Source of the DNA: Pseudomonas sp. F(2018)
Lineage (GTDB): Bacteria; Pseudomonadota; Gammaproteobacteria; Pseudomonadales; Pseudomonadaceae
Assembly: GCF_005508865.1 (NCBI RefSeq)
Contig: NZ_SCOM01000001.1
Span: 1,054,001-1,118,000, forward strand
Direction: 5' to 3'
DNA length: 64,000 nucleotides
Shown: piece by piece, positions 29,481 through 45,229 of the stretch
Layout of the letters: every line of letters starts with the position of its first letter
Position numbering within the stretch: position 1 is the first letter of the stretch
Translations under genes and position numbers: made by a program
Notes under the pieces: model-generated
The model's database searches: none
Told to the model about the DNA's origin: nothing
The model's input: only the letters and a program-made list of their open reading frames with translations

Positions 29481-30467
29481 ATGACCTCGACTGCCCACTG
29501 CATTGCCTTCCTGATCTGGCCAGAAACCAGGCCCATGACCCTGGCCCTGGCCGAGGAGGCTGTGCGTGTGGCACAGCGCGTTCATCCGGAAGTGTCCTAC
29601 GAGCTGCGTTTCCTGCAGGCCGAAGCCCCCAGCGCGGGAGCCTGGCAGATGCCGGGCGAGCCCTGGAGCGGTCGCCTGGAGGGTTGCAGCAAGCTGTTCC
29701 TGCTGGCCGACGAGCCGCCCGCGCAAGTGGCGCCGGCGCTGTCCTCGGCACTGAAGCAGCTGGCGCGCGCCGGTATCGCCATCGGCGGCCTGTCCGCCGG
29801 TGTCTATCCGCTGGCCCAGCTCGGCCTGCTCGACGGCTATCGCGCCGCCGTGCACTGGCGCTGGCAGGACGATTTCACCGAGCGCTTCCCCAAGGTCATC
29901 GCCACCAGCCACCTGTTCGACTGGGACCGTGATCGCCTCAGCGCCTGCGGCGGCCTGTCCGTACTCGACCTGTTGCTGGCCGTACTGGCCCGTGACCACG
30001 GTGCCGAGCTGGCCGGGGCGGTGAGCGAGGAACTGGTGGTCGAGCGCATCCGCGAGGGCGGCGAGCGCCAGCGCATTCCCCTGCAGAACCGCATCGGCTC
30101 CAGTCATCCCAAGCTGACCCAGGCCGTGCTGCTGATGGAAGCCAACATCGAAGAGCCGCTGACCACCGACGAGATCGCCCAGCACGTGTGCGTGTCGCGT
30201 CGCCAGCTGGAGCGCATCTTCAAGCAGTACCTCAATCGCGTGCCCAGCCAGTACTACCTGGAGCTGCGCCTGAACAAGGCGCGCCAGCTGCTGATGCAGA
30301 CCAGCAAGTCGATCATCCAGATCGGCTTGTCCTGCGGCTTCTCCTCCGGCCCGCACTTCTCCAGCGCCTACCGCAACTTCTTCGGCGCCACCCCGCGCGA
30401 AGACCGCAACCAGCGCCGCAGCGCCAGCCCCTTCGAGATCGCGCCGGCGTCCGTCGAACGCGGGTAG
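29481..30467 (+). CDS. argR: Arginine-responsive regulator, AraC family
   Basis: This 328-residue protein has an N-terminal GATase1/DJ-1-like domain (about 8-190, sensing L-arginine) and a C-terminal AraC HTH pair (about 215-310; TTDEIAQHVCVSRRQLERIFKQYL and RQLLMQTSKSIIQIGLSCGF as landmarks). It is unrelated to E. coli ArgR. In P. aeruginosa it activates aot and aru and represses biosynthetic genes. As the last gene of the aot operon it would be autoregulated through the site at 25082. Confidence 0.95.
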   Translation: MTSTAHCIAFLIWPETRPMTLALAEEAVRVAQRVHPEVSYELRFLQAEAPSAGAWQMPGEPWSGRLEGCSKLFLLADEPPAQVAPALSSALKQLARAGIAIGGLSAGVYPLAQLGLLDGYRAAVHWRWQDDFTERFPKVIATSHLFDWDRDRLSACGGLSVLDLLLAVLARDHGAELAGAVSEELVVERIREGGERQRIPLQNRIGSSHPKLTQAVLLMEANIEEPLTTDEIAQHVCVSRRQLERIFKQYLNRVPSQYYLELRLNKARQLLMQTSKSIIQIGLSCGFSSGPHFSSAYRNFFGATPREDRNQRRSASPFEIAPASVERG

Positions 30468-30663
30468 TGCTGGTTCGCCCGTTGCTCGGGCGCCGCGCCT
30501 ATGCCGCCGTTGCGCCGGGGTCGCTGTCGCAAGGCGCGGACAGCATCCCGATCGGGTCGACAACAAGCCTGACATTGAGCTCGCCGGAGGCGGCCGCTGC
30601 GCTTTTTCAGCACCATAAACCGGCCTATGCTCAGTGCGGTGCAAACCGAACAACTATAAGAAG

Positions 30664-32481
30664 ATGCGCCTATTACGCTTGCTGCTGTGCTGCTGGATGA
30701 GTTTCGGTGCGGTCACTGTCGCCGCAGCCGAGAACGCTTCGTTGCTGCTGCTGGATGAAAAGAATCCGCGCGTTGAGCTCGATAGCCATTTCGAATTCCT
30801 CGCCGATCCAAGCTCCGTCGCGGATGTCCATGCCATCAGCCGGCTGCCCGCCCAGCGCTTCACCCGCCACTCCGGCGGAGCGCCGAACTTCGGTTTCACC
30901 GAAGAGCGCTACTGGTTCCGCACTCAGTTGCTGCAGGTCAACGGCGATGAAAGCTGGTTCCTGGAGTTTGCTTACCCGCCCCTGGATAACATCGACGTGT
31001 TCCTGCTCGATCAGCACGGCGAGGTGCTGGTTGCCGAGCATGGTGGCGATCGGCGACCGTTCGACCAGCGCCTGATCAAGAGTCGGCACTTCACGGTGGA
31101 GTTGCCATTGCCGCTCGGCGAGCCGGTCTGGTTGTATGTGGCGGTGCAGACCGAGGGGTCGCTGCAGATGCCAGCGGTACTCTCCAGCGCCCACCACTAT
31201 GTGTCCACGAGTCGTACCGAGTACTACCTGCTGGGGCTCTACTACGGCGCTCTGCTGTCGATGCTGCTGTACACCCTGCTGACCTATCTGTCGGTCAGGG
31301 ATGCCAGCCATCTCTATTACATTGCCTACATTGCTGCCTACGGGTTGTTCCAGCTGACGCTCAATGGCCTGGCCTTCCAGTATCTGTGGCCCCAGTTTCC
31401 GAGCTGGAGCAACCGCATGCTGCCGCTCTCGATCACTGTGGCCACGCTCACCCTGATCCTGCTGACCCGCTCGTTTCTGCAGACCCGCACCCTGGCGCCG
31501 CGTATCGATCGGCTGCTGCTATTGGTACAGCGGCTGTATGTCGCGTTGGCGCTGGCTTGTCTGGTCATGCCCTACGATTGGGCTATCCGCCTGAGCACCG
31601 CGTCGGTGGTGATTTCCCCGTTGGTGGTGTTTGCGGTGGCGGTGCGGATCTTCTGGGCCGGTTATCGCCAGTCGCGTTTCTTCCTGCTGGCATTCACCGT
31701 GCTGCTGCTGGGCATGGTGCTGTATGCGCTGAAGACCTTCCATGTGCTGCCGGGCACCTATCTCACGGAGTACGCCCTGCAGATCGGCTCTGCTCTGCAG
31801 ATGATCCTGCTGGTGGTGGCGCTGGCCGACCGCATGCGCCTGTTGAAGCAGGAAAACCTGCGTATCGAGCAGGAGGCGCGGGCCTCGCTCGAGCAGCGGG
31901 TGCTGGAGCGCACGGAAGAGCTCAACAGCGCCTTGCTGGAGCTGAGCGACAAGAACCGCCAGCTCAGCGAGCTGAGCACGATCGACGGGTTGACCGGGGT
32001 GTATAACCGCGCCCATCAGGAGGAGGTCCTCGCGACGGAGTGGGCGCGTGCCTGCCGGCAGAAGGGTCCGCTGTCGGTGCTGATGGTCGACATCGACCAT
32101 TTCAAGCGCATCAATGACAACCACGGGCATCAGTCCGGTGATGCCGTGCTCAAGACGGTCGCGACGCTTATCAAGGGCTTCGCCAAGCGCAAGGCCGATG
32201 TGGTGTGCCGTTATGGCGGTGAAGAGTTCATGGTGATTCTGCCGGACACCACGCTGGACGGCGCCCGGCTGGTCGCAGAGGGTATTCGCCAGGCCCTGGC
32301 TGAGCTCGATATTCCGCTGGTTGACGAGGTTATCAAGGTTACCGCCAGCATCGGCCTGGCATCGGCGATTCCGGGTTCGCCGGCTCAGGACGAGTTGGTG
32401 GCGCTGGTCGGCGCGGCAGATGCCGCGCTGTATCGGGCCAAGCAGGAAGGGCGCAATCGGGTTTGCCTGGGCAGCGCTTAG
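30664..32481 (+). CDS. 7TMR-DISM diguanylate cyclase
   Basis: This 605-residue membrane protein has a signal peptide (1-22, ending VAAAE), a periplasmic 7TMR-DISMED2 carbohydrate-binding-like domain (about 30-165), seven membrane helices (about 175-370), a coiled coil and a GGDEF domain. The active site RYGGEEF (GGEEF 518-522) is intact, with RKAD five residues before it as an inhibitory I-site. It would make c-di-GMP in response to an external ligand. Codon use is looser than in neighbours. It occupies the slot between argR and aruC, where P. aeruginosa has a different small gene (PA0894), so it is probably an insertion. The upstream gap has a TATGCT -10-like element at about 30625. Confidence 0.92.
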   Translation: MRLLRLLLCCWMSFGAVTVAAAENASLLLLDEKNPRVELDSHFEFLADPSSVADVHAISRLPAQRFTRHSGGAPNFGFTEERYWFRTQLLQVNGDESWFLEFAYPPLDNIDVFLLDQHGEVLVAEHGGDRRPFDQRLIKSRHFTVELPLPLGEPVWLYVAVQTEGSLQMPAVLSSAHHYVSTSRTEYYLLGLYYGALLSMLLYTLLTYLSVRDASHLYYIAYIAAYGLFQLTLNGLAFQYLWPQFPSWSNRMLPLSITVATLTLILLTRSFLQTRTLAPRIDRLLLLVQRLYVALALACLVMPYDWAIRLSTASVVISPLVVFAVAVRIFWAGYRQSRFFLLAFTVLLLGMVLYALKTFHVLPGTYLTEYALQIGSALQMILLVVALADRMRLLKQENLRIEQEARASLEQRVLERTEELNSALLELSDKNRQLSELSTIDGLTGVYNRAHQEEVLATEWARACRQKGPLSVLMVDIDHFKRINDNHGHQSGDAVLKTVATLIKGFAKRKADVVCRYGGEEFMVILPDTTLDGARLVAEGIRQALAELDIPLVDEVIKVTASIGLASAIPGSPAQDELVALVGAADAALYRAKQEGRNRVCLGSA

Positions 32482-32497
32482 GCCTCGGTCGGTGTGA

Positions 32498-34024
<1,527 letters not shown>

Positions 34025-34042
34025 TTCACCCGACCCCGATAA

Positions 34043-34066
34043 CGGCGGTGCAGGGAAGTACCGCCG
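34043..34066 (+). other. Intra-operon hairpin between aruC and aruF
   Basis: CGGCGGT/ACCGCCG stem with a 10-nt loop, followed by GTTTGCTT. Possibly a weak attenuator lowering aruF and downstream expression. Confidence 0.45.
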
Positions 34067-34199
34067 GTTTGCTTCAGGACGAACCGTTCCATGCGTGATC
34101 GGAATCTCCGATCTTTCTCCAGGGGGCCGTGAGCCTTCTGGGGGTTTTATTCGAAAACCGTTTCGCCCTGGCGGAACGCAGCTCTGAAGGAGTAACGCC

Positions 34200-35216
34200 A
34201 TGCTGGTGATGCGCCCCGCGCAGATGTCGGACCTTGCCGAGGTACAGCGTCTGGCTGCGGATAGCCCGGTGGGCGTCACTTCGCTGCCGGACGACGCCGG
34301 TCGCCTGAGCGACAAGATCGCCGCCTCCGAGGCGTCTTTCGCTGCCGAGGTCATCTTCAATGGCGAGGAGAGCTACTTCTTCGTGCTCGAAGATACCGAC
34401 AGCGGCAAGCTGCGCGGCTGCTCGGCCATCGTCGCTTCCGCCGGCTACTCCGAGCCCTTCTACAGCTTCCGCAACGAGACCTTCGTGCACGCCTCGCGCG
34501 AGCTGAAGATCCACAACAAGATCCACGTCCTCTCGCTGTGCCATGACCTGACCGGCAACAGCCTGCTGACCAGCTTCTACGTGCAGCGCGACCTGGTCGA
34601 CAGCCCCTTCGCCGAGCTCAACTCGCGCGCGCGCCTGCTGTTCATGGCCGCCCACCCGGAGCGCTTCGCCGATGCGGTGGTGGTGGAGATCGTCGGCTAC
34701 AGCAACGAGCAGGGCGACTCGCCGTTCTGGGACGCGGTCGGCCGCAACTTCTTCGACATGAGCTACACCGAGGCCGAGCGCCTGTGCGGCCTGAAGAGCC
34801 GCACCTTCCTCGCCGAGCTGATGCCGCATTACCCGATCTACGTGCCGCTGCTGCCGGACAGCGCCCAGGAAGCCATGGGCCAGGTCTACAGCCGCGCCCA
34901 GGTGACCTTCGACATCCTGATGCGCGAAGGCTTCGAGACCGACCACTACATCGACATCTTCGACGGCGGCCCGACCCTGCACGCACGTACCTCGGGCATC
35001 CGTTCCATCGCGCAGAGCCGCATCGTGCCGGTGCGCGTCGGTGAGCCGGGCAAGGGCGGGCGCCAGTACCTGGTCAGCAACGGCCAGTTGCAGGACTTCC
35101 GCGCCATCGTCGCCGATCTCGACTGGGTGCCCGGCAAGCCGGTGACCCTGAGTGCCGAGGCGGCCGAGGCGCTGGGTGTGGGCGAGGGTGCCAGCGTTCG
35201 GCTGGTGGCGGTTTGA
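34200..35216 (+). CDS. aruF: Arginine N-succinyltransferase, alpha subunit
   Basis: This 338-residue AstA-family GNAT-like subunit has the conserved LCHDLTGNSLLTSFYV and FDGGPTLHARTS regions. With the aruG product it transfers succinyl from succinyl-CoA to arginine (or ornithine), the first step of the pathway. It follows an AAGGAG element. It is about 40% alike to the next gene by eye, a duplication typical of Pseudomonas. Confidence 0.96.
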   Translation: MLVMRPAQMSDLAEVQRLAADSPVGVTSLPDDAGRLSDKIAASEASFAAEVIFNGEESYFFVLEDTDSGKLRGCSAIVASAGYSEPFYSFRNETFVHASRELKIHNKIHVLSLCHDLTGNSLLTSFYVQRDLVDSPFAELNSRARLLFMAAHPERFADAVVVEIVGYSNEQGDSPFWDAVGRNFFDMSYTEAERLCGLKSRTFLAELMPHYPIYVPLLPDSAQEAMGQVYSRAQVTFDILMREGFETDHYIDIFDGGPTLHARTSGIRSIAQSRIVPVRVGEPGKGGRQYLVSNGQLQDFRAIVADLDWVPGKPVTLSAEAAEALGVGEGASVRLVAV

Positions 35217-35224
35217 TGCGTTGA

Positions 35225-35312
35225 CCCTTCTCCCACCGGGAGAAGGTGGCCCATAGGGCCGGATGAGGGAGCTTCCCTCAATCCCCGGCCCCTCTCCCGG
35301 AAGGAGAGGGGA
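35225..35312. repeat. REP-like triple hairpin between aruF and aruG
   Basis: Three consecutive inverted repeats: CCTTCTCCC/GGGAGAAGG (35226-35246), TGAGGGA/TCCCTCA (35264-35280) and CCCCTCTCC/GGAGAGGGG (35289-35311). This type of element is common between genes in Pseudomonas and relatives. Inside an operon it may stabilise the upstream message. Confidence 0.65.
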
Positions 35313-35330
35313 GAGAATTCTGGAGGCAAT

Positions 35331-37815
<2,485 letters not shown>

Positions 37816-37816
<1 letters not shown>

Positions 37817-39162
37817 TGTCCGCCTATGAAATGAACTTCGACGGCCTGGTCGGCCCGACCCACAACTACGGTGGCCTGTCGTACGGCAACGTGGCCTCGC
37901 AGAGCAACAGCCAGGCGGCTTCCAATCCGAAGGAGGCGGCCAAGCAGGGCCTGGGCAAGATGAAGGCGCTGATGGACATGGGCTTCAAGCAGGGCGTGTT
38001 CGCCCCGCAGGAGCGCCAGGACGTCGCCGCCCTGCGCAGCCTGGGCTTCACCGGGACCGACGCCGAGGTGATCGCCAAGGTCGCCAAGCAGTCCATGCCG
38101 TTGCTGGCCGCCGTCAGCTCGGCTTCCAGCATGTGGACCGCCAACTCCTGCACCGTCAGCCCCAGCGCCGACACCTCGGATGGCCGCGTGCACTTCACCG
38201 CCGCCAACCTCAACTGCAAGTTCCACCGCAGCATCGAGCACCCGACAACCAGCCGCGTGCTGCGTGCCATGTTCGAGAGCGAGCAGCACTTCGCCCACCA
38301 CGCCGCGCTGCCGGCCGTGGGTCAGTTCGGTGACGAAGGTGCGGCCAACCACACGCGCTTCTGCAAGGGCTATGGCGAGGCCGGCGTGGAGTTCTTCGTG
38401 TTCGGTCGCAGCGCCTTCGACAGCCGCTTCCCGACGCCGCAGCGTTACCCGGCGCGGCAGACCCTGGAAGCCTGCCAGGCGGTGGCCCGTCTGCACGGCC
38501 TGGGCGACGAGGGCGTGGTCTATGCCCAGCAGAACCCGGCGGTGATCGACCAGGGCGTGTTCCACAACGATGTGATCTCCGTGGGTAACGGCGAGGTGCT
38601 GTTCTATCACCAGGACGCCTTCCTCGACACCGACAAGGTGCTGGCCGAGCTGGGCGACAAGCTTGGCCGCCGCGGTGGCAACTTCCAAGGCGTACTGGTG
38701 CCGCGCGATGCCGTGAGCGTCGATGACGCCGTGCGCTCCTACCTGTTCAACAGCCAGCTGCTGACCCGCGCCGACGGCAGCATGCTGCTGGTCGTGCCGG
38801 AGGAATGCCGCAACAACGCCAACGTCTGGGCCTACCTGCAGCAGCTGACCAGCGGCAGCGGTCCGATCCGCGAGGTCAAGGTGTTCGACCTCAAGCAGAG
38901 CATGCAGAACGGCGGCGGCCCGGCCTGCCTGCGCCTGCGTGTGGCGCTCAAGGAGCACGAACTGGCGGCGGTCAATCCGGGCGTGGTGATGACGCCGGCC
39001 CTGTTCGATACCCTCAATGCCTGGGTCGACAAGCACTACCGCGATCGCCTGGCGGAAAGCGACCTGGCCGACCCGCAATTGCTGATTGAATGCCGTACGG
39101 CATTGGATGAACTGACGCAGATCCTTAAACTGGGCTCCGTCTATCCCTTCCAACTCGCCTGA
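37816..39162 (+). CDS. aruB: Succinylarginine dihydrolase
   Basis: This 448-residue member of the amidinotransferase-like (AstB) fold has [14 protein letters not shown] at the N-terminus, the [16 protein letters not shown] loop and a C-terminal [18 protein letters not shown] segment with [12 protein letters not shown], which contains the catalytic cysteine. It hydrolyses succinylarginine to succinylornithine, CO2 and 2 NH3 (second step). ATG 37816 overlaps the aruD stop; a GTG one codon earlier is less likely. Confidence 0.96.
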
Positions 39163-39173
39163 GAGCACTGAAC

Positions 39174-39458
39174 ATGTCCGACGCCCTGCAACTCATCCTC
39201 GAAGATACCGACGGCACCCAGCTGGAAACGTCCTGCACCCGCTTCGCCGTGATCTGGCAGGGCAAGGAAGTGTGGATCCAGGCCGTTGGCGAGCAACTGC
39301 TGATCGGCGTGGACGTGGAGGAGGGCGACACCGAGTACGCCAACCTGCTGCTGCGCCCGCAGGCCACCAACCTGGTCGGCCTGCAGCTGGAAATGGAGCC
39401 GGCCGACCTGTCCGGTGACGACGAGGATCATGTACACGGTCCCGACTGCAAGCACTGA
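39174..39458 (+). CDS. Small protein of the aru operon, unknown function
   Basis: This 94-residue cytoplasmic protein is acidic and ends in a His/Cys-rich tail ([12 protein letters not shown]) that could bind a metal. The core ([22 protein letters not shown]) looks like a small beta-rich fold. It lies between aruB and aruE, at the position of PA0900 in P. aeruginosa. No function can be assigned; a helper of the zinc enzyme AruE is conceivable from its tail and place. Confidence 0.85.
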   Translation: MSDALQLILEDTDGTQLETSCTRFAVIWQGKEVWIQAVGEQLLIGVDVEEGDTEYANLLLRPQATNLVGLQLEMEPADLSGDDEDHVHGPDCKH

Positions 39459-39487
39459 GCCGGACCGTAAAGACTGAGGTAATCCCC

Positions 39488-40480
39488 ATGCTCGCCCTCG
39501 GCAAACTGCTCGAACTCACCCTGGCCGGCCGCGAGCCGACCGAGAAGATTCAGCTGACCCGCGAGGGTGCGCGCCTGCACTGGCTGGGCGAAGGCGTGTT
39601 GGAAGTGACGCCCAGCGCCCACGACGACAGCGGCCTCGACCTGCTGCTGTCGGCCGGTATCCACGGCAACGAGACGGCGCCGATCGAGCTGCTCGACCGG
39701 CTGCTGCAGGCCATCGCCTCCGGCCAGCTGCTGCCCAAGGTGCGCATGCTGTTCCTCTACGGCAACCCCGAGGCCATGCGCCGCGGCGAGCGCTACATCG
39801 AGCAGGACATCAACCGCCTGTTCGACGGCCGCCATGCCCAGAGCAGTGGTTTCGAGGCGTTGCGCGCCAACGAGCTGGAGCGTCACGCCGCCGCCTTCTT
39901 CAGCAAGGAAGGCCGCGCCCGCCTGCATTACGACCTGCACACGGCGATCCGCGGCTCGAAGATCGAGCAGTTCGCCCTCTATCCCTATGTCGAAGGTCGC
40001 GAGCATTCGCGCGCCGAGCTGGCCCGCCTGCGCGGCGCCGGCATCGATGCCGTGCTGCTGCAGCGCAAGACCGGCATCACCTTCAGCTCCTACACCTACG
40101 CGCGCCTGGACGCCGAGGCCTTCACCCTGGAGCTGGGCAAGGCCCGGCCGTTCGGCCAGAACCAGCTGGTCAACCTTGACCTGCTGGAGAAGCGCCTGCG
40201 CGAGCTGGTGGAGAACTGCGAGCCGGAAACCGATTCGCTGGATGGCCTGCAGCTGTTCGCCGTGTCGCGTGAGGTGATCAAGCACAGCGATGCCTTCAAG
40301 CTGCACCTGCCGAGCGATATCGAGAACTTCACTGAGCTCGAGCCAGGCTTCCTGCTGGCCGAGGACATCGCCGGCACCCGCTGGCTGGTGGAAGAGCAGG
40401 GCGCACGCATCATCTTCCCCAACCCCAAGGTCAAGAACGGCCTGCGCGCCGGCATCCTGATCGTCCCCACCGAGCTCTGA
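39488..40480 (+). CDS. aruE: Succinylglutamate desuccinylase
   Basis: This 330-residue zinc hydrolase of the AstE family has metal ligands in [14 protein letters not shown] (H and E) and [12 protein letters not shown] (H), and the catalytic glutamate in [12 protein letters not shown]. It splits succinylglutamate to glutamate and succinate, the last step of the pathway. Last gene of the operon; a hairpin follows. Confidence 0.96.
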   Translation: MLALGKLLELTLAGREPTEKIQLTREGARLHWLGEGVLEVTPSAHDDSGLDLLLSAGIHGNETAPIELLDRLLQAIASGQLLPKVRMLFLYGNPEAMRRGERYIEQDINRLFDGRHAQSSGFEALRANELERHAAAFFSKEGRARLHYDLHTAIRGSKIEQFALYPYVEGREHSRAELARLRGAGIDAVLLQRKTGITFSSYTYARLDAEAFTLELGKARPFGQNQLVNLDLLEKRLRELVENCEPETDSLDGLQLFAVSREVIKHSDAFKLHLPSDIENFTELEPGFLLAEDIAGTRWLVEEQGARIIFPNPKVKNGLRAGILIVPTEL

Positions 40481-40499
40481 TCCGGTTCTTCGCTCTCGA

Positions 40500-40535
40500 T
40501 TCGGGTCACTCCGTGGCCCGAAGAGGCTTTCTATC
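40500..40535 (+). terminator. Hairpin after the aru operon
   Basis: TTCGGGTCAC/GTGGCCCGAA (10 bp with one G-T pair, loop TCC) followed by a moderately T-rich stretch. A plausible but not strong terminator. Confidence 0.55.
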
Positions 40536-40577
40536 CAAATTCCCCGCAAACGGGCTGTCCCTGCCGCGCGGGGCCGA

Positions 40578-40583
40578 TATAAT
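40578..40583 (+). promoter_or_regulatory. alaS promoter -10 element
   Basis: A perfect TATAAT lies 52 bases before the alaS start. Seventeen bases upstream is CTGTCC (40555-40560), a weak -35. Confidence 0.6.
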
Positions 40584-40634
40584 GCGGCCCTTTGCCGGCT
40601 TTTGCCGCAGCCGCCGTTTGCCTGGATGAATTAG

Positions 40635-43259
<2,625 letters not shown>

Positions 43260-43270
43260 ATACGGCGAAA

Positions 43271-43302
43271 CCAAGGCCTGCAGTGCGTCCGGCAGGCCTT
43301 GG
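43271..43302 (+). other. Long hairpin between alaS and lysC
   Basis: A perfect 11-bp stem CCAAGGCCTGC/GCAGGCCTTGG (43271-43281, 43292-43302) with a 10-nt loop and no T-tract. It may partly separate alaS from lysC expression. lysC has no good ribosome binding site directly before its ATG. Confidence 0.55.
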
Positions 43303-43361
43303 CAGTGTGACCCGATGCGGGTTTAATGGGCGCCCTTCGAGGAATCAGGCGGCTTTTTGAC

Positions 43362-44600
43362 ATGGCGTTGATCGTACAGAAGTTTGGGGGCACCTCAGTC
43401 GGTACCGTGGAGCGTATCCAGCAGGTAGCCGACAAGGTGAAGAAATTCCGCGAAGGCGGCGACGATATCGTCGTCGTGGTTTCCGCCATGAGCGGTGAAA
43501 CCAACCGCCTGATCGACCTGGCCAAGCAGGTCAGCGACGGCCAGCCGGTGCCGCGTGAACTGGACGTGATGGTCTCTACGGGCGAGCAGGTGACCATCGC
43601 CCTGCTGGCCATGGCGCTGATTCAGCGCGGTGTGCCGGCGGTGTCCTACACCGGCAACCAGGTGCGCATCCTCACCGACAACGCCCACACCAAGGCGCGC
43701 ATTCTGCAGATCGACGACCAGAAGATCCGTGCCGACCTCAAGGCCGGTCGCGTGGTCGTGGTCGCCGGCTTCCAGGGCGTGGACGAGGAGGGCAACATCA
43801 CCACCCTCGGCCGCGGTGGTTCCGATACCACCGGCGTAGCTCTGGCCGCGGCGCTGAAGGCCGACGAGTGCCAGATCTACACCGACGTCGATGGCGTCTA
43901 CACCACCGATCCGCGCGTGGTGGCCAAGGCCCAGCGCTTGGACAAGATCACCTTCGAAGAGATGCTGGAAATGGCCAGCCTCGGTTCCAAGGTGCTGCAG
44001 ATCCGCTCGGTGGAGTTTGCCGGCAAGTACAACGTCCCGCTGCGCGTGCTGCACAGCTTCCAGGAGGGTCCGGGCACCCTCATTACCCTTGATGAAGAGG
44101 AATCCATGGAACAGCCGATCATCTCCGGCATCGCCTTCAATCGCGACGAGGCCAAGCTGACCATCCGTGGCGTACCGGATATCCCCGGCGTGGCCTTCAA
44201 GATCCTCGGCCCGATCAGTGCCGCCAATATCGAAGTGGACATGATCGTGCAGAACGTGGCGCACGATAACACCACCGATTTCACCTTCACCGTGCATCGC
44301 AACGACTACCAGAGCGCCATGGGCGTGCTGGAAAACACCGCGCGCGAGCTGGGTGCCCGTGAAGTGATCGGCGACACCAACATCGCCAAGGTCTCCATCG
44401 TCGGCGTCGGCATGCGCTCCCACGCGGGCGTGGCCAGCCGTATGTTCGAGGCCCTGGCCAAGGAAACCATCAATATCCAGATGATCTCCACCTCGGAAAT
44501 CAAGGTGTCCGTGGTCATTGAGGAGAAGTACCTGGAGCTGGCGGTACGCGCCTTGCACACTGCCTTCGACCTGGATGCGCCGGCCCGACAGGCCGAGTGA
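43362..44600 (+). CDS. lysC: Aspartokinase
   Basis: This 412-residue aspartate kinase makes beta-aspartyl phosphate for lysine, threonine and methionine synthesis. The kinase core starts IVQKFGGTSVG; LGRGGSDTTGVAL and YTDVDGVYTTDPR complete the active site. Two ACT domains (from about 265 and 345) give feedback by Lys/Thr. ATG 43362 matches the family; the nearest purine-rich element (GAGGAA) is some 18 bases away. A possible internal start for a beta subunit is at 44106. Confidence 0.97.
   Translation: MALIVQKFGGTSVGTVERIQQVADKVKKFREGGDDIVVVVSAMSGETNRLIDLAKQVSDGQPVPRELDVMVSTGEQVTIALLAMALIQRGVPAVSYTGNQVRILTDNAHTKARILQIDDQKIRADLKAGRVVVVAGFQGVDEEGNITTLGRGGSDTTGVALAAALKADECQIYTDVDGVYTTDPRVVAKAQRLDKITFEEMLEMASLGSKVLQIRSVEFAGKYNVPLRVLHSFQEGPGTLITLDEEESMEQPIISGIAFNRDEAKLTIRGVPDIPGVAFKILGPISAANIEVDMIVQNVAHDNTTDFTFTVHRNDYQSAMGVLENTARELGAREVIGDTNIAKVSIVGVGMRSHAGVASRMFEALAKETINIQMISTSEIKVSVVIEEKYLELAVRALHTAFDLDAPARQAE
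44106..44600 (+). CDS. Possible internal start, aspartokinase beta subunit
   Basis: ATG 44106 (MEQPIISGIAF) inside lysC is preceded by AGAGGAA at the right distance and would yield only the two ACT domains (164 residues). In alpha2beta2 aspartokinases, such as those of Corynebacterium and Bacillus, the beta subunit is made from just such an in-frame start. Whether it is used here cannot be seen. Confidence 0.4.
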   Translation: MEQPIISGIAFNRDEAKLTIRGVPDIPGVAFKILGPISAANIEVDMIVQNVAHDNTTDFTFTVHRNDYQSAMGVLENTARELGAREVIGDTNIAKVSIVGVGMRSHAGVASRMFEALAKETINIQMISTSEIKVSVVIEEKYLELAVRALHTAFDLDAPARQAE

Positions 44601-44612
44601 TATGTTCTACTG

Positions 44613-44645
44613 AAAGGCGCGGTCATCCGCGCCTTTCGCTTTTTT
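44613..44645 (+). terminator. lysC terminator
   Basis: Perfect 10-bp stem AAAGGCGCGG/CCGCGCCTTT, loop TCAT, followed by CGCTTTTTT. Confidence 0.93.
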
Positions 44646-44710
44646 GGTCGGTTTGGCAGGGGACTTTTCTTTTGTCCGGGCTGGTCAATACTTGGGTGAA
44701 GGTGTCGCAC

Positions 44711-44740
44711 TTGATATAGGCGATGCTGCCACCATTTTAT
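44711..44740 (+). promoter_or_regulatory. Possible rsmA promoter
   Basis: TTGATA (44711-44716) and TTTTAT (44735-44740) are 18 bases apart, 47 bases before the rsmA start. A moderate sigma-70 match. Confidence 0.4.
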
Positions 44741-44786
44741 TTCTTGCAGACTGTTGTCCCGTAATTGAATCCGTAAGGAGAAAGGA

Positions 44787-44972
44787 ATGCTGATTCTGAC
44801 TCGCCGGGTCGGAGAGACCCTGATGGTGGGTGATGATGTCACCGTCACCGTGTTGGGCGTGAAAGGTAATCAGGTGCGCATTGGTGTCAATGCTCCCAAG
44901 GAAGTTGCCGTGCACCGCGAAGAGATTTACCAGCGCATCCAAAAAGAGAAAGGCGACGAACCAAGCCACTAA
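44787..44972 (+). CDS. rsmA: Carbon storage/post-transcriptional regulator RsmA (CsrA)
   Basis: This 61-residue homodimeric RNA-binding protein blocks translation by binding GGA motifs near start codons. [24 protein letters not shown] and the C-terminal [12 protein letters not shown] include the RNA-contacting R44-type arginine in HREEI. Ribosome binding site AAGGAGAAAGG is strong. In P. aeruginosa RsmA represses psl translation, so its presence beside psl genes is notable. It lies between lysC and tRNA-Ser, as in PAO1. Confidence 0.97.
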
Positions 44973-44992
44973 TTTTTCTCGAAATTTTGGCT

Positions 44993-45020
44993 TTGCAAAC
45001 GGGGAAAACATGGTTATCAT
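44993..45020 (+). promoter_or_regulatory. tRNA-Ser promoter
   Basis: TTGCAA (44993-44998), 16 bases, TATCAT (45015-45020); the tRNA begins 15 bases later. Confidence 0.7.
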
Positions 45021-45034
45021 GCGCCCCGTGTTGC

Positions 45035-45125
45035 GGAGAGGTGGCCGAGTGGCCGAAGGCGCTCCCCTGCTAAGGGAGTACACCTCAAAAGGGTGTCGGG
45101 GGTTCGAATCCCCCCTTCTCCGCCA
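45035..45125 (+). tRNA. tRNA-Ser(GCT)
   Basis: A 91-base class II tRNA with acceptor GGAGAGG/CTTCTCC (one G-U), long variable arm, GGTTCGAATCC T-arm and encoded CCA. The anticodon loop CTGCTAA gives GCT, reading AGC/AGU. Confidence 0.97.
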
Positions 45126-45190
45126 TATTCACAACCTCGGTTGTGTTTGTGCTAAGTCCGATAAGTTATTGAACTTATTCGGAAAAGTGC

Positions 45191-45218
45191 TTGACCTGAT
45201 GGTTGAGATCACTAAAAT
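45191..45218 (+). promoter_or_regulatory. tRNA-Arg promoter
   Basis: TTGACC (45191-45196), 16 bases, TAAAAT (45213-45218), 12 bases before the first tRNA-Arg. Confidence 0.75.
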
Positions 45219-45229
45219 GCGCAACCCAC

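Noticed and set aside
30525..30545. ArgR site upstream of the 7TM diguanylate cyclase
   Set aside because: TGTCGC is present, but GA replaces AA at the second position and there is no partner 21 bases upstream.
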